DNA of 64,000 nucleotides from assembly GCF_000024865.1 (NCBI RefSeq), contig NC_013595.1, positions 3,038,001-3,102,000 of the forward strand, read 5' to 3'. A model generated the notes under the pieces. That model was given only the letters and a program-made list of their open reading frames with translations. It ran no database searches and was not told the origin of the DNA. The position numbers and the translations under genes were made by a program. The stretch is from Streptosporangium roseum DSM 43021. Lineage in GTDB: Bacteria; Actinomycetota; Actinomycetes; Streptosporangiales; Streptosporangiaceae. Below, piece by piece: positions 30,992 to 40,260 of the stretch (position 1 is the first letter of the stretch; the number at the start of each line of letters is the position of its first letter).

Positions 30992-31540
30992 TTGGCCATT
31001 CAGTCGATCCGCCTTTTCGGCGACCCTGTGCTGCGCACCCCCGCGGAGCCGGTGAAGGACTTCGACAAGGAGCTGCGCAAGCTCGTCAAGGACCTGACCG
31101 ACACGATGATGGACGCCCCCGGGGCCGGCCTCGCCGCGCCGCAGATCGGGGTCGGGCTCCGGGTCTTCACCTACTACGTGGACGAGCAGCTCGGGCATCT
31201 GATCAATCCCAACCTCGACCTCTCCGAGGAGAAGGACGAGGAGGGCGAGGAGGGCTGCCTGTCCTTCCCCGGCCTGTCCTTCCCCACGCCCCGGGCGATC
31301 CGGGCCGTGGCGAAGGGCCTCAACATGCACGGCGAGCCCGTCACCCTTGAGGGCACCGACCTGATGGCCCGCTGCTTCCAGCACGAGACCGACCACCTGG
31401 ACGGGGTGCTGTTCATCGACCGGATGGACCTCAAGCAGCGCAAGCTCGCCATGAAGGAGATCCGCGAGGCCGAGTGGAGCGGTCTGTCGGCCCCCGCGTT
31501 CAAGTTCTCCCCGCACGCCACCCACGGGAAGGCTCTGTAA
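30992..31540 (+). CDS. def: Peptide deformylase
   Basis: Peptide deformylase removes the formyl group from new proteins. The 182-residue enzyme has all three metal and active-site motifs: [19 protein letters not shown] and QHETDHLDG. The TTG start giving [15 protein letters not shown] is preceded by GGAGAG; the frame is open 27 codons further but that part does not resemble the family. It is followed 5 nt later by fmt, so formylation and deformylation genes are coupled, and rsmB comes next. Confidence 0.95.
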   Translation: MAIQSIRLFGDPVLRTPAEPVKDFDKELRKLVKDLTDTMMDAPGAGLAAPQIGVGLRVFTYYVDEQLGHLINPNLDLSEEKDEEGEEGCLSFPGLSFPTPRAIRAVAKGLNMHGEPVTLEGTDLMARCFQHETDHLDGVLFIDRMDLKQRKLAMKEIREAEWSGLSAPAFKFSPHATHGKAL

Positions 31541-31545
31541 CAACC

Positions 31546-32475
31546 TTGCGCCTGGTCTTCGCCGGAACCCCGGACACCGCCCTGCCCTCGCTGCGGGCCC
31601 TGCTCGACTCGCCGCGCCATGACGTCGTCGCCGTCGTCACCCGGCCGGACGCCCAGTCGGGCCGGGGCCGCAAGGTCCACCCGAGCCCCGTCGCCGAGCT
31701 GGCGGAGGAGGCGGGCATCGAGGTCCTCAGGCCGCCGAAGGCGGGAGACCCCGACTTCCTGGAGCGGCTCCGGCGGATCGACCCGGACTGCTGCCCGGTG
31801 GTGGCCTACGGAGCCCTCCTGCCGCAGTCCGCCCTGGACATCCCGCGTCACGGCTGGGTCAACCTGCACTTCTCGCTGCTGCCCGCCTGGCGCGGCGCCG
31901 CCCCGGTGCAGCACGCCGTGCTGCACGGCGACCAGATCACCGGCGCGGCCACCTTCCGGATCGTCAGGGAGCTGGACGCCGGCCCGGTCTACGGTGTGGT
32001 CACCGAGGAGGTCCGGCCCGCCGACAGCAGCGGCGACCTGCTCGCCCGGCTCGCCGAGTCCGGCGCCGGACTGCTGGTGGCGACCCTGGACGGGATCGAG
32101 GACGGCAAGCTGGAGGCCGTGCCCCAGCCCGCCGAAGGAGTGAGCCTCGCACCGAAGATCGGCGTGGACGACGCCAGGGTCGACTGGTCCGCGCCCGCCA
32201 TGCGGGTGGACCGCCTCATCCGCGCCTGCACGCCCGCGCCGGGCGCGTGGACGGAGTTCCGCGGCCAGCGGGTCAAGCTCGGCCCGGTACGGCCGGCGCC
32301 CGACGCTCCGGCCCTGGACCCCGGGCGGATCGCGGCGTCCAAGAACTCCGTCCTGGTCGGCACGGCCACCCACCCGGTCGAGCTGGGTGAGGTGCAGCCG
32401 CAGGGCAAGCGCCTGATGGGCGCGGGGGAGTGGGCCCGCGGTGTGCGGCCCGCAGACGAAGATCGGCTGGGCTAG
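31546..32475 (+). CDS. fmt: Methionyl-tRNA formyltransferase
   Basis: Fmt formylates initiator methionyl-tRNA. The 309-residue protein begins with [20 protein letters not shown], has [15 protein letters not shown] and, near residues 104-115, [13 protein letters not shown], which holds the formyl-tetrahydrofolate site. The C-terminal OB-like domain is present. I chose TTG 31546, 5 nt after def; GGGAAGG is 13 nt upstream, a little far. The gene is followed 5 nt later by rsmB, so def-fmt-rsmB is one operon. Confidence 0.95.
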   Translation: MRLVFAGTPDTALPSLRALLDSPRHDVVAVVTRPDAQSGRGRKVHPSPVAELAEEAGIEVLRPPKAGDPDFLERLRRIDPDCCPVVAYGALLPQSALDIPRHGWVNLHFSLLPAWRGAAPVQHAVLHGDQITGAATFRIVRELDAGPVYGVVTEEVRPADSSGDLLARLAESGAGLLVATLDGIEDGKLEAVPQPAEGVSLAPKIGVDDARVDWSAPAMRVDRLIRACTPAPGAWTEFRGQRVKLGPVRPAPDAPALDPGRIAASKNSVLVGTATHPVELGEVQPQGKRLMGAGEWARGVRPADEDRLG

Positions 32476-32480
32476 GGATC

Positions 32481-34028
32481 ATGAGTAATCGGGGGAACGG
32501 CGGAGACGCTCCGCGCGGTGGCGGGCGTGGGTCCGGAGGCCGTTCACGCGGCGGCCAGACGGGCGGCGCGCCCGGCGGCCGGGGCTCCGGCGGCGGCAGG
32601 AGCGGCGGCAAGGGCGGCCGTCCGCCCAAGCCGGTCCGCGACGAGGCCCGCAACGCCGCCTACGACCTGCTGCGCGCCGTGGACGAGCGGGACGCCTACG
32701 CCAACCTCCTGATGCCCGCGCTGCTGCGCGAGCGCCGCCTGTCCGGGCGGGACGCGGGCCTGGCCACCGAGCTGGCCTACGGCACGCTGCGCGGCCTCGG
32801 CACCTACGACGAGGTCATCGCCGCGTGCAGCGACCGGGCCCCCGAGGACCTGGACCCGCCGCTGCTCGACGCCATCCGCCTGGGCGTGCACCAGCTGCTC
32901 AAGACCCGGGTCCCCCCGCACGCCGCGGTGGGCACGACCGTCGACCTGGTACGGCTGCGGGTGGGCACCGGCGCGTCGAAATACGCCAACGCCGTGCTGC
33001 GCAAGGTCGCCGGCCGTTCCCTGGAGCAGTGGCTGCCGATCGTGGCCCCCGACGCTGGTGAGGACCCGGTCGGCTACCTGGCCGTGGCGCACAGCCATCC
33101 CCGGTGGATCGTCACCGCGATGCGCGACGCCGTGGGCGGCGACTTCGACGAGACCGCCGCCCTGCTGGCCGCCGACAACGAGCGGCCCCGTGTCACCCTG
33201 GTCGCCCGGCCCGGCCGCGCGTCGGTCGACGAGCTTCTCGCCTCCGGTGCCCAGCGGGCCGAATACTCCCCCTACGCGGCCTACCTGACCGAGGGCGACC
33301 CCGGTTCCATCCGCGCCGTGGCCGAGGCGCGCGCCGCCGTGCAGGACGAGGCCAGCCAGCTCGTCGCCCTGGCGCTGACCCGCGTCCCGGTGGCCGGTGG
33401 CGACACCCGCTGGCTCGACCTGTGCGCGGGCCCCGGCGGCAAGGCCGGGCTCCTGGACGCCATCGCCGTCCACGGCGGCGGAGCCGGCCTCCCGGACGGC
33501 GCGTCCGGCGGGTCTCCCGGCCCCGTCGGTTTCCCCGGAGGGGCCAACCTCCTGGCCGCCGAGCTCCAGTACCACCGCGCCCGCCTGGTCCGGCAGACCA
33601 CCCGCGAGGCCGCGGTGATCACCGCCGACGGCACGGCCCCCGCCTGGCGTCCGGGGGTCTTCGACCGGGTCATGGTCGACGCCCCCTGCACCGGCCTGGG
33701 CGCCCTGCGCCGCCGCCCGGAGGCCCGATGGCGGCGCGATCCCCGCAGCCTCCCGGATCTGGGCAGGCTCCAGCGCGAGCTGCTCACCTCGGCCCTGGAG
33801 GCCGTCCGCCCCGGGGGAGTCGTCGCCTACGTCACCTGCTCGCCCCACCTGGCCGAGACCGCCACCGTGGTCGGCGACGTCCTACGCGGCCGTGACGACG
33901 TGGAGACGCTCGACGCCCGTGCCTACCTCCCGGAGGTGGCCGGCCTGGGCGAGGGCCCCCACGCCCAGTTCTGGCCCCACCGCCACGGCACCGACGGGAT
34001 GTTCCTGGCACTGCTACGCCGGCGCTGA
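32481..34028 (+). CDS. rsmB: 16S rRNA m5C967 methyltransferase RsmB
   Basis: RsmB methylates cytosine 967 of 16S rRNA. The 515-residue protein has a glycine-arginine-rich N-terminal tail of about 45 residues (GGRGSGGRSRGGQTGGAP), a NusB-like RNA-binding domain (residues ~50-190), and a methyltransferase domain with LDLCAGPGGKAGLLDAIA and VDAPCTGLGALRRRPEARW, including one of the two catalytic cysteines; the other is in TCSPH. The ATG start is 5 nt after fmt. Its last 15 nt overlap the 3' end of the convergent propeller-protein gene. Confidence 0.93.
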   Translation: MSNRGNGGDAPRGGGRGSGGRSRGGQTGGAPGGRGSGGGRSGGKGGRPPKPVRDEARNAAYDLLRAVDERDAYANLLMPALLRERRLSGRDAGLATELAYGTLRGLGTYDEVIAACSDRAPEDLDPPLLDAIRLGVHQLLKTRVPPHAAVGTTVDLVRLRVGTGASKYANAVLRKVAGRSLEQWLPIVAPDAGEDPVGYLAVAHSHPRWIVTAMRDAVGGDFDETAALLAADNERPRVTLVARPGRASVDELLASGAQRAEYSPYAAYLTEGDPGSIRAVAEARAAVQDEASQLVALALTRVPVAGGDTRWLDLCAGPGGKAGLLDAIAVHGGGAGLPDGASGGSPGPVGFPGGANLLAAELQYHRARLVRQTTREAAVITADGTAPAWRPGVFDRVMVDAPCTGLGALRRRPEARWRRDPRSLPDLGRLQRELLTSALEAVRPGGVVAYVTCSPHLAETATVVGDVLRGRDDVETLDARAYLPEVAGLGEGPHAQFWPHRHGTDGMFLALLRRR

Positions 34029-36578
34029 CCCTCCCGGGCGGCGGGCGAAGAACAGCCTGAGGTCGCCGTCCCGGCCGTCGGAGGATCGCGCGATGTCCGC
34101 GACCGGGCCGCGGAGCAGGTCGACGACCGTGATCGAGAGGGAGGCGCCGGTCCGGCGCCTGAGCACGAAGGCGTCGTCGTCGTACCAGGAGACAAGATGG
34201 CCGACGGCCTGGTCGACCTGGGCGATCAGCGCGCCGGATCCGGCGTCGTGGACGCAGACGTCGGTGGTCCGCCCGGGACAGACCACCGCGTAACGGTTGC
34301 GGGAGGGGGAGTACCAATCGTCGAGCCCGCTCATGCGGCCGGGGGCCGCGGGACCCTCCACCGGCCTGCCCCGGAGGTCGAAACGGCCGACGGTCCGGAG
34401 GTCGGCCTCCCCGTCGGCGCCGTACGTCCCGTCCCCCGCGAAGTCGATCGCGAGTTCCGTGGCGACGCCGGTGCCGTCGCGGTTCCACTGGTAGTGGCTG
34501 CCGCCGGCGCGCGGGTCGCCGACGCGCACGAACCCGGTGGTGCCGTCGCGGGGTGAGTGCACGACGAACCCGACCGACACCTTGTCGTCCCCGTCCTCGT
34601 CCTCGTCCGCCCTCTCCCACACGGTGAGGAGCAGGTCGCCTCCCGGAGACCAGACGGGGTCCCCCAGCCAGCGCGGATGCTCGAAGCCGGGCAGCTTCCC
34701 GACCTTTCCGGTGGTCCGGTCGAGCACGTAGGCGTAGTCCCGGCCCTTGATGTAGTCCGGGCTGACCCCGGCCGCCCAGCGGCCGCCGGGGGAGAACGCG
34801 GTGAACGGGTGCCGCGCAGGCGCGGGCCGTCCCGTCCCGGGATCGATCAGGACGGTCGTGTTCCCGTTCCGGTATCCGGCCAGGACCGCCGAGGGGCCGG
34901 TGGGGACGGCCATGGCCTCCGCGGTGGCCGGGAGCGGCACCGGAAGGGAGGGCGGGGGCGCGGCGACCTCCTCGCCCGGCCCCCGCGACGCCGTCGTGAC
35001 GGGCAGCAGGCTCGCGACCTTCCGGGCCAGGGCGGGCAGCTCCGCCACGACGGGCAGGTACGCCGACCGCACATCGATGATCGTCCGGCCGGACAGGAAG
35101 ATCAGTATCTCCGAGCGCGGGCCGGCGGAGAAGGCCGCGTCCGCGACGTCGGGGACCGTGATCCCGCCGCCGGCCTCCCGTATCCTCGCGAACAGAAGAG
35201 CGGCGGAGGCCCGGTCCGGCGCCTGCCACCGGACGCGGAGGGTGAGACGGTGCCCCTCGGCACTCGTCGCCTGGCACGTCACCGGATTCCACAGACGCGT
35301 CAGCCTGCTCGCCGGGCGCAGCCGCCGCAGCACCTCACAGGCATCGGGCCACCGTGTCCTGTCCGCCCCGGGCGGGGTCTCCCCCCACGGGTCCGGAGAG
35401 GCCGAGCGGAAGGCGGTGACCCGGAACCGGGGGGCACGCGACGGCGGCGCGATCTGCTGCACGGTGAAGACCCGGTTCCCGGCCCTCGCGAAGGGCAGGC
35501 CGAAATCGGGGAGCCTGAACTCCCTGGTGGTCCCCGTGGCCGGGTCGACGGCGTGCACGCGGGCCGGGGCGCCGTCCCGCACGGGCCTGGGGACGGCGAA
35601 GTAGATCCCGCCGCTCGTCCAGCCACTCTGGTAGGGGGCCTCCGGCTGGCCCAGCGCCCGGGGCGTGGGCAGGGCGCGGCGCCAGAGCGGAGTGAGGCCG
35701 GGCAGGGAGACGGCCTCCAGCACCCCTCCGCTCCCGGTCTCGTGTGACAGCAGCATGCGCCCGCCGGCGCGCTGCGCCGTACAGCCGTTCCAGCAGCCGT
35801 CGAGGCGGGTGAGGAGCCTGCCGTCCCGGTCGTCGAAGACGGACAGGGCGTTGCGGTGGTGGACCGTGACCGTTCCCTGATCGAGGGTGAGGCGGGTGGC
35901 GGTCGCGGTGATCGGCGTGCTCCACCGGCGGGTCCCGGTCACGGTGTCCAGGGCGAGGAGGTGGGATCGGCGGCCGCACCGGTAGAGCACCACGGCACCG
36001 CGCCCGTCGGAGGCCGACTCCTCGATGGCGCGGCCGGCGTCCGCGCAGCGCAGCGGCACCGTCCACAGGTCGGCGCCGGTGCCGGCGGCCGTCCCCACCA
36101 GCGTGAACGGCGCGCGTCGGGTGACGACCACGCCGGTCGGGGCGGCGCCGCCGTACGGCGCGCGCCAGATGCCCGCGGCGGCGAGCCCGGTCCTGCGCCA
36201 CAGCACCCGGCCGGTCCTGGCGGACAGCCCGATGACGCTGTGCGTGGGCTCGGTCCGGTCCGGCCGCGCCATGTCGACGACCAGCGCCGGCAGGGGGGCC
36301 GCCCAGCCGGAGATCCAGCCGCCGGTGGTCCGGTGGCTCCAGCGTTCGGCCCCGGTCGCGGCGTCGCGGGCCGTCAGCAGGTCACCGGTCCGCATCACGA
36401 CCGCGTCGCCGACCAGAGCCTGGCCGGAGCCCTGCGGGGCCTCGGGCAGCTCCACCCGCCAGTCTTCGGCGAAGCCGGTGATCCGGGGGACGGAGGGACG
36501 CGAGGAGGGCCAGGGGGCGACGGCGACGAGCAGCAGGAGCGCGGCGCCCCAGCGGGCGGCCCGGCCGGCTGTCAGCAT
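34014..36578 (-). CDS. Exported double beta-propeller protein with cysteine-paired domain
   Basis: The 854-residue product has an N-terminal signal or anchor helix (residues ~7-24, WGAALLLLVAVAPW), then PQQ-like propeller blades such as LLTARDAATGAERWSHRTTG and VIGLSARTGRVLWRR. A CxxxC (CWNGC) lies in the middle blades. Near residues 420-450 WPDACEVLRRL and WNPVTCQATS form a two-cysteine module reminiscent of DUF3558. The last third has TolB-like repeats (TAFSPGGRWAAGVS, PVWSPGGDLLLTVW). It overlaps the preceding gene by 7 nt and is the third gene of its operon. GGGGAGAAG precedes the ATG. Cell-surface location and a binding role are inferred. Confidence 0.72.
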   Translation of the reverse strand: MLTAGRAARWGAALLLLVAVAPWPSSRPSVPRITGFAEDWRVELPEAPQGSGQALVGDAVVMRTGDLLTARDAATGAERWSHRTTGGWISGWAAPLPALVVDMARPDRTEPTHSVIGLSARTGRVLWRRTGLAAAGIWRAPYGGAAPTGVVVTRRAPFTLVGTAAGTGADLWTVPLRCADAGRAIEESASDGRGAVVLYRCGRRSHLLALDTVTGTRRWSTPITATATRLTLDQGTVTVHHRNALSVFDDRDGRLLTRLDGCWNGCTAQRAGGRMLLSHETGSGGVLEAVSLPGLTPLWRRALPTPRALGQPEAPYQSGWTSGGIYFAVPRPVRDGAPARVHAVDPATGTTREFRLPDFGLPFARAGNRVFTVQQIAPPSRAPRFRVTAFRSASPDPWGETPPGADRTRWPDACEVLRRLRPASRLTRLWNPVTCQATSAEGHRLTLRVRWQAPDRASAALLFARIREAGGGITVPDVADAAFSAGPRSEILIFLSGRTIIDVRSAYLPVVAELPALARKVASLLPVTTASRGPGEEVAAPPPSLPVPLPATAEAMAVPTGPSAVLAGYRNGNTTVLIDPGTGRPAPARHPFTAFSPGGRWAAGVSPDYIKGRDYAYVLDRTTGKVGKLPGFEHPRWLGDPVWSPGGDLLLTVWERADEDEDGDDKVSVGFVVHSPRDGTTGFVRVGDPRAGGSHYQWNRDGTGVATELAIDFAGDGTYGADGEADLRTVGRFDLRGRPVEGPAAPGRMSGLDDWYSPSRNRYAVVCPGRTTDVCVHDAGSGALIAQVDQAVGHLVSWYDDDAFVLRRRTGASLSITVVDLLRGPVADIARSSDGRDGDLRLFFARRPGGSAPA

Positions 36579-37384
36579 GTCTTCTCCCCGGTGACGCGCC
36601 GGTAGTCGTTGGAGAACGGGGGAGGGGAGTAGTACTCCCGGTATCTCCTCGCCTCGCCGGTCAGCCGGAACTCCTCTCCGGCCGGATCCCTGACGTAGAC
36701 GTGCCGGACCTCGGGCGAGTCGCCGTAGAGGTAGTCCACCTGGACGTCCCACAGGTAGTACCGCTTCGCGGCGGTGGCGGAGATCTCGACGGTGGCCCTC
36801 TCCCCTTCCACCAGGTCGAGGTTCTTCTTCAGGAAGCCCCCCTTGCGTCCCTTGCCGGGGCGCAGGTCGTCGAGGTTGGCGGCGACCTCGTAGACGGGCG
36901 CGTCTCCCTGCGCGGGGAAGAACATGCAGGCGCCGTTCCAGGAGGGGGCGGTCTGGAGGATGCGCGGGCGGACGTCGAGGATCCGGATCGTCTCGCGCCG
37001 GGTGCTTCTCAGCACGACGGTGACGGTCATGCCGTGCGTCCGGGCGGCCTTCTCCCGCCGGAGCAGGTCGAGGACGTCCTTGTCCCGGCTGCCGGGCGGC
37101 AGCAGGGTCCGTCCCGGGCCGAGGGGGAGCGGCCGCCGGAACGCCACGGTCTCTCCGACCCTGACCTCCTCCGCGTAGGCCGTCGTGATGAGGTGCGGCT
37201 GTCCCCTGAGGTCGGCCCACCGGTCGAGCAGCCAGGGCCAGGCGCCGAGGATCACCGTGCTCACCAGCGTCGCCAGCGCCCCGGCCACGGCCGTCACGAT
37301 CCACCTGCGTGCCCGGATGATCCTTCCCGGCTCCGCCCCGCCGTCGCTCTCCTGCGTCGGCGGCGGAGCCGTCCCGGTCGTCAT
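36572..37384 (-). CDS. Single-pass membrane protein of the propeller operon
   Basis: I do not recognise this 270-residue protein. It has a short proline-rich cytoplasmic tail, one membrane helix at about residues 29-50 (VTAVAGALATLVSTVILGAW), and an outer domain of about 215 residues with beta-rich segments (GMTVTVVLRSTRRETIRILD, KRYYLWDVQVDYLYG). Two cysteines are present, in NGACMFFP and at the very C-terminus (GEKTC). The start ATG overlaps the stop of the upstream propeller gene in an ATGA arrangement, and its own end overlaps the downstream propeller gene, so the three proteins are probably made together and may form one envelope complex. Confidence 0.72.
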   Translation of the reverse strand: MTTGTAPPPTQESDGGAEPGRIIRARRWIVTAVAGALATLVSTVILGAWPWLLDRWADLRGQPHLITTAYAEEVRVGETVAFRRPLPLGPGRTLLPPGSRDKDVLDLLRREKAARTHGMTVTVVLRSTRRETIRILDVRPRILQTAPSWNGACMFFPAQGDAPVYEVAANLDDLRPGKGRKGGFLKKNLDLVEGERATVEISATAAKRYYLWDVQVDYLYGDSPEVRHVYVRDPAGEEFRLTGEARRYREYYSPPPFSNDYRRVTGEKTC

Positions 37385-39090
37385 CGGCCGCCTCCCCAGG
37401 GTCCTGTGCGCAGGTTCTCCGCCACCGCCGTCACCGACCGCCTGGTCAGGGCCGGGTCTCCGAGCGCCTCGACGGTCACGAGGATCGGCCCGGCCCGGAT
37501 CAGCGCCGCGTCGGTGAGGGTGTCGTCGAGGAAGAGCGCCTCGTCGGCGACGGACGCGATCCATCCGGAGGGCTCCCTCAGCCCCTTGTTCCCCGTCGCC
37601 TCTCTGGCCTCTCCGACGGACGGGTGCACCCAGAGGATCGACACCTTCACCACGGGGCCCGGTCCGGAGGACGCCGGCCTGAGCTCGCACGTGACGGAGC
37701 CCGGCAGGGAGAGCTCGGCGGGGGCCGGACGCCCGGCGCGGATCCCCGGTCCGCCGGGGAGCAGCGCGCACGCGTCCGGCCACGCCGACACCGGGACGCC
37801 GCCGCGGGCCGCCCAGCTCGGATCGCCGGGACCGGGCAGGAGCCGGAAGGCCGTCAGGACGGGCTTCTCGCCGGCCCCGGAGAGGGCGTAGAAGAGGCTC
37901 CCGTACCGGTCCACCACCACGGTTGCGCCGTCGTCGTCCGTCATCGGGTCGGCCGTGGTGAGGACGGTCCGGCCGGTCGCGGGGTCCAGGAGGTCCAGGA
38001 CCAGGTGTTCCAGGGGAGGGGGGAGCCTGTGCTCCATGTAGAGCCGGTCGCCCGCGGTCTGGAGCCCGTAGCCGGAGGAGCCCTCGAACGTGCGCGTCCA
38101 GACGTGCCGTCCTGTCCTGCGGTCGGTCATCTCGACCACGGTCGCCGTGTCGTCCTCCGTGTCGTCGCCGCCGCCTCGGGCGACCACCACCGCGTCGCCC
38201 AGGACCTTCAGGTGGCAGCGGCCCTCGCAGATGTCGGCCGCCGCGTAGTCGTAGAGGACCGTGCCCTCGGCGGAGACGAGCGTGAGGGAGTGGGGGGTCT
38301 GCAGGGCCGTGACACCATCCCGGAGGGAGAGGTCCGTCACGTCCCGGTCGGTGACCGGCCAGTCCCAGCGGAGCTCGCCGTCGCCGGAGGCCAGTCCCAG
38401 CAGGTGGGTACGGCCGCCGCAGCGCATGAGCATGACGGCGACCTGGTCGTCCGCCGCCTCGTGGACGTCCGGGTCGTCGTCGGACTCCTCCGGGACGGGC
38501 AGGGCCTTGCACTCCCCGGGCAGCGCCGTCTCCCAGGCGACGCCGCCGTCGGCCAGGTCGAGCGCCCTGATGCTCCGGAGGGCGGGGAGGCTGACGAGGG
38601 CGTGCCGGGCCGTCATCCCGATGAGGGAGAAGTAGGGGCGCCAGGGACCGTCCGAGGGGAATCCGGAGACCGCCGTCCAGAGGGAGACGCCGCTGCGCGC
38701 GTCCAGAACGGTGAGGAGGGAGTAGGTCTCCTCCTGGCTCTCGACCCGCTTCTCGGAGAGCACGAAGCGGCCGCCCGCCCATATGAGGCCGGGATCCTCG
38801 AGGGAGGAGACCCAGCGCGTGGCCCCGGTGCGCGCGTCCAGGCCCAGGAGCCGCCGCTCCTGCTCGACGAGGGCGACGTCCCCGGTCAGGAGCAGGCCGG
38901 TCTCGGGGTCGACGGGCGTCTGCCAGACCTTGACGGACCTGCCCTGGGCCTCCAGCGAGGCCGCGGAGGGGACGGGCACGTGGAAGGACGGCGGTGAGAG
39001 CGGCCGGGCACCGCCCAGCACGGCGAGGAGCGACGCGAGGACGATCGCCCGCCAGGCGATCGCGGACCGGCGGGACGCGCGAGAGGCCAT
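37381..39090 (-). CDS. Exported PQQ-like beta-propeller protein with cysteine-paired domain
   Basis: The 569-residue product has a signal or anchor helix (IAWRAIVLASLLAVLGGARP) followed by PQQ-like blades (RRLLGLDARTGATRWVSSLE, LTVLDARSGVSLW, MTDRRTGRHVWTR). It shares several features with the third gene of the operon: RCGGRTHLLGLASGDGELRW, a CxxxC (CEGRC) and a C-terminal two-cysteine module (WPDACALLPG, GSVTCELRPA). It lacks the extra TolB-like third. The ATG at 39090 has AGGA at a good distance; a GTG two codons upstream is also in frame. It is the first gene of the minus-strand operon. Ligand and role unknown; no quinoprotein dehydrogenase active site was recognised. Confidence 0.72.
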   Translation of the reverse strand: MASRASRRSAIAWRAIVLASLLAVLGGARPLSPPSFHVPVPSAASLEAQGRSVKVWQTPVDPETGLLLTGDVALVEQERRLLGLDARTGATRWVSSLEDPGLIWAGGRFVLSEKRVESQEETYSLLTVLDARSGVSLWTAVSGFPSDGPWRPYFSLIGMTARHALVSLPALRSIRALDLADGGVAWETALPGECKALPVPEESDDDPDVHEAADDQVAVMLMRCGGRTHLLGLASGDGELRWDWPVTDRDVTDLSLRDGVTALQTPHSLTLVSAEGTVLYDYAAADICEGRCHLKVLGDAVVVARGGGDDTEDDTATVVEMTDRRTGRHVWTRTFEGSSGYGLQTAGDRLYMEHRLPPPLEHLVLDLLDPATGRTVLTTADPMTDDDGATVVVDRYGSLFYALSGAGEKPVLTAFRLLPGPGDPSWAARGGVPVSAWPDACALLPGGPGIRAGRPAPAELSLPGSVTCELRPASSGPGPVVKVSILWVHPSVGEAREATGNKGLREPSGWIASVADEALFLDDTLTDAALIRAGPILVTVEALGDPALTRRSVTAVAENLRTGPWGGGR

Positions 39091-39416
39091 GGACACATCC
39101 TGTGCGCAGAGTGGTTAGCCCCGTTGTAACAAGGAGACACAGCCCGGGTACGCCCTGTTGCCTCTCCGTTGGATAACGATCCCGCGCCGGTCGATCCGCC
39201 CGGCTGTCCGGCAGGGGGAGCGACCGTCGACGAGACGTGGGACCACTCCGGTTCGACGCCCGGCTGGGGGAGTGCGGTGGTCAGATCGGGCTCCGTCCCG
39301 CCGGTGGGTCCGCGCCGGGCGGGGCTGTCTCGTCCGGGGCGGCCCGGGGTGGGGTGGCCCGGGGCGGCCCGTCGATGACGGGCGGCCGGGGGCCGCGCAA
39401 TAGACTCGGCCGCATC
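39091..39416. other. Divergent intergenic region, propeller operon / rpe
   Basis: This 326-nt spacer holds no supported gene. The left part contains TTGTAACAA (a 4-bp-armed palindrome, near 39124-39132) upstream of the propeller operon. The right part is extremely GC-rich and ends with a TAGACT -10 box for rpe. A stretch near 39249 resembles a tRNA T-arm but no acceptor or anticodon partners exist. Confidence 0.5.
39401..39406 (+). promoter_or_regulatory. Candidate -10 box of rpe
   Basis: TAGACT ends 10 nt before the rpe ATG, and no Shine-Dalgarno sequence lies between, so rpe mRNA probably has almost no leader. Confidence 0.55.
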
Positions 39417-40073
39417 ATGGCCGTACAGATCTCGCCCAGCATCCTGTCCGCCGACTTCGCCCGCCTCGCCGAGGCGGCCGCGGCGGTCCCCAACGCCGAC
39501 TGGCTGCATGTGGATGTCATGGACAACCACTTCGTGCCCAACCTGACACTCGGTCTGCCGGTCGTCGAGTCCCTGCTCAGGGCCACCTCGACGCCGCTCG
39601 ACTGCCATCTCATGATCGAGGACCCGGACCGCTGGGCCCCGGCGTACGCCGAGGCCGGGGCGGGCAGCGTGACCATCCACGCCGAGGCCTCCAAGGCCCC
39701 GGTCCGCACCCTGCGCCAGATCCGCGCCGCAGGAGCCCGCTCCGGCTTCGCGCTGAACCCGGCCACCCCGGTCGAGCCGTACGAAGACCTGCTGGGCGAG
39801 ATCGACATGCTGCTGCTGATGACCGTCGAGCCCGGGTTCGGCGGGCAGAAGTTCCTCGACGTGGTGCTGCCCAAGATCCGCCGGGCCCGCGCCCTGATCG
39901 ACAAGCACGGGGGCCAGGTCTGGCTCCAGGTGGACGGCGGTGTGTCGGACCAGACCATCGAGCGCTGCGCCGAAGCCGGTGCCGACGTGTTCGTGGCGGG
40001 CAACGCCGTCTACGGTGCCGAAGACCCGGCCCGCGCGGTGGACGCCCTGCGGGCCCGCGCAGAGAAGGCCTGA
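39417..40073 (+). CDS. rpe: Ribulose-phosphate 3-epimerase
   Basis: Rpe interconverts ribulose 5-phosphate and xylulose 5-phosphate in the pentose phosphate pathway. The 218-residue TIM-barrel protein begins [20 protein letters not shown] and has [17 protein letters not shown] with the metal ligands, [13 protein letters not shown], and the phosphate loop near WLQVDGGVS. The frame is open 60 codons upstream but that sequence is not Rpe-like. There is no Shine-Dalgarno sequence; TAGACT 10 nt upstream suggests a leaderless transcript. It follows rsmB in many actinobacteria; here the propeller operon lies between. Confidence 0.96.
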   Translation: MAVQISPSILSADFARLAEAAAAVPNADWLHVDVMDNHFVPNLTLGLPVVESLLRATSTPLDCHLMIEDPDRWAPAYAEAGAGSVTIHAEASKAPVRTLRQIRAAGARSGFALNPATPVEPYEDLLGEIDMLLLMTVEPGFGGQKFLDVVLPKIRRARALIDKHGGQVWLQVDGGVSDQTIERCAEAGADVFVAGNAVYGAEDPARAVDALRARAEKA

Positions 40074-40260
40074 GCCCCGCCCGGACCTCCCGCCGCGGCC
40101 GTACCCCGCCCGGGGTGCGGCCGCGCTCAAGTGAACGCGCCGCGAGACCGGGGCGACAGTACCCCGGATCCGCCACGGCGCCGTCCCGGTGATGTCATGG
40201 TTGTGGCAGGAGTCACTCCGGCCGGATGGGGTAAGCACTCACTTGCAAGGGAGGTGGTCC

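Noticed and set aside
34014..39090. Quinoprotein alcohol dehydrogenase genes
   Set aside because: The blades resemble PQQ repeats, but the calcium- and PQQ-binding residues and the vicinal cysteine pair of the active enzymes were not recognised.
39240..39275. tRNA-like T-arm (GGTTCGACGCC)
   Set aside because: No matching acceptor, D-arm or anticodon arm nearby; it does not fold as a tRNA.
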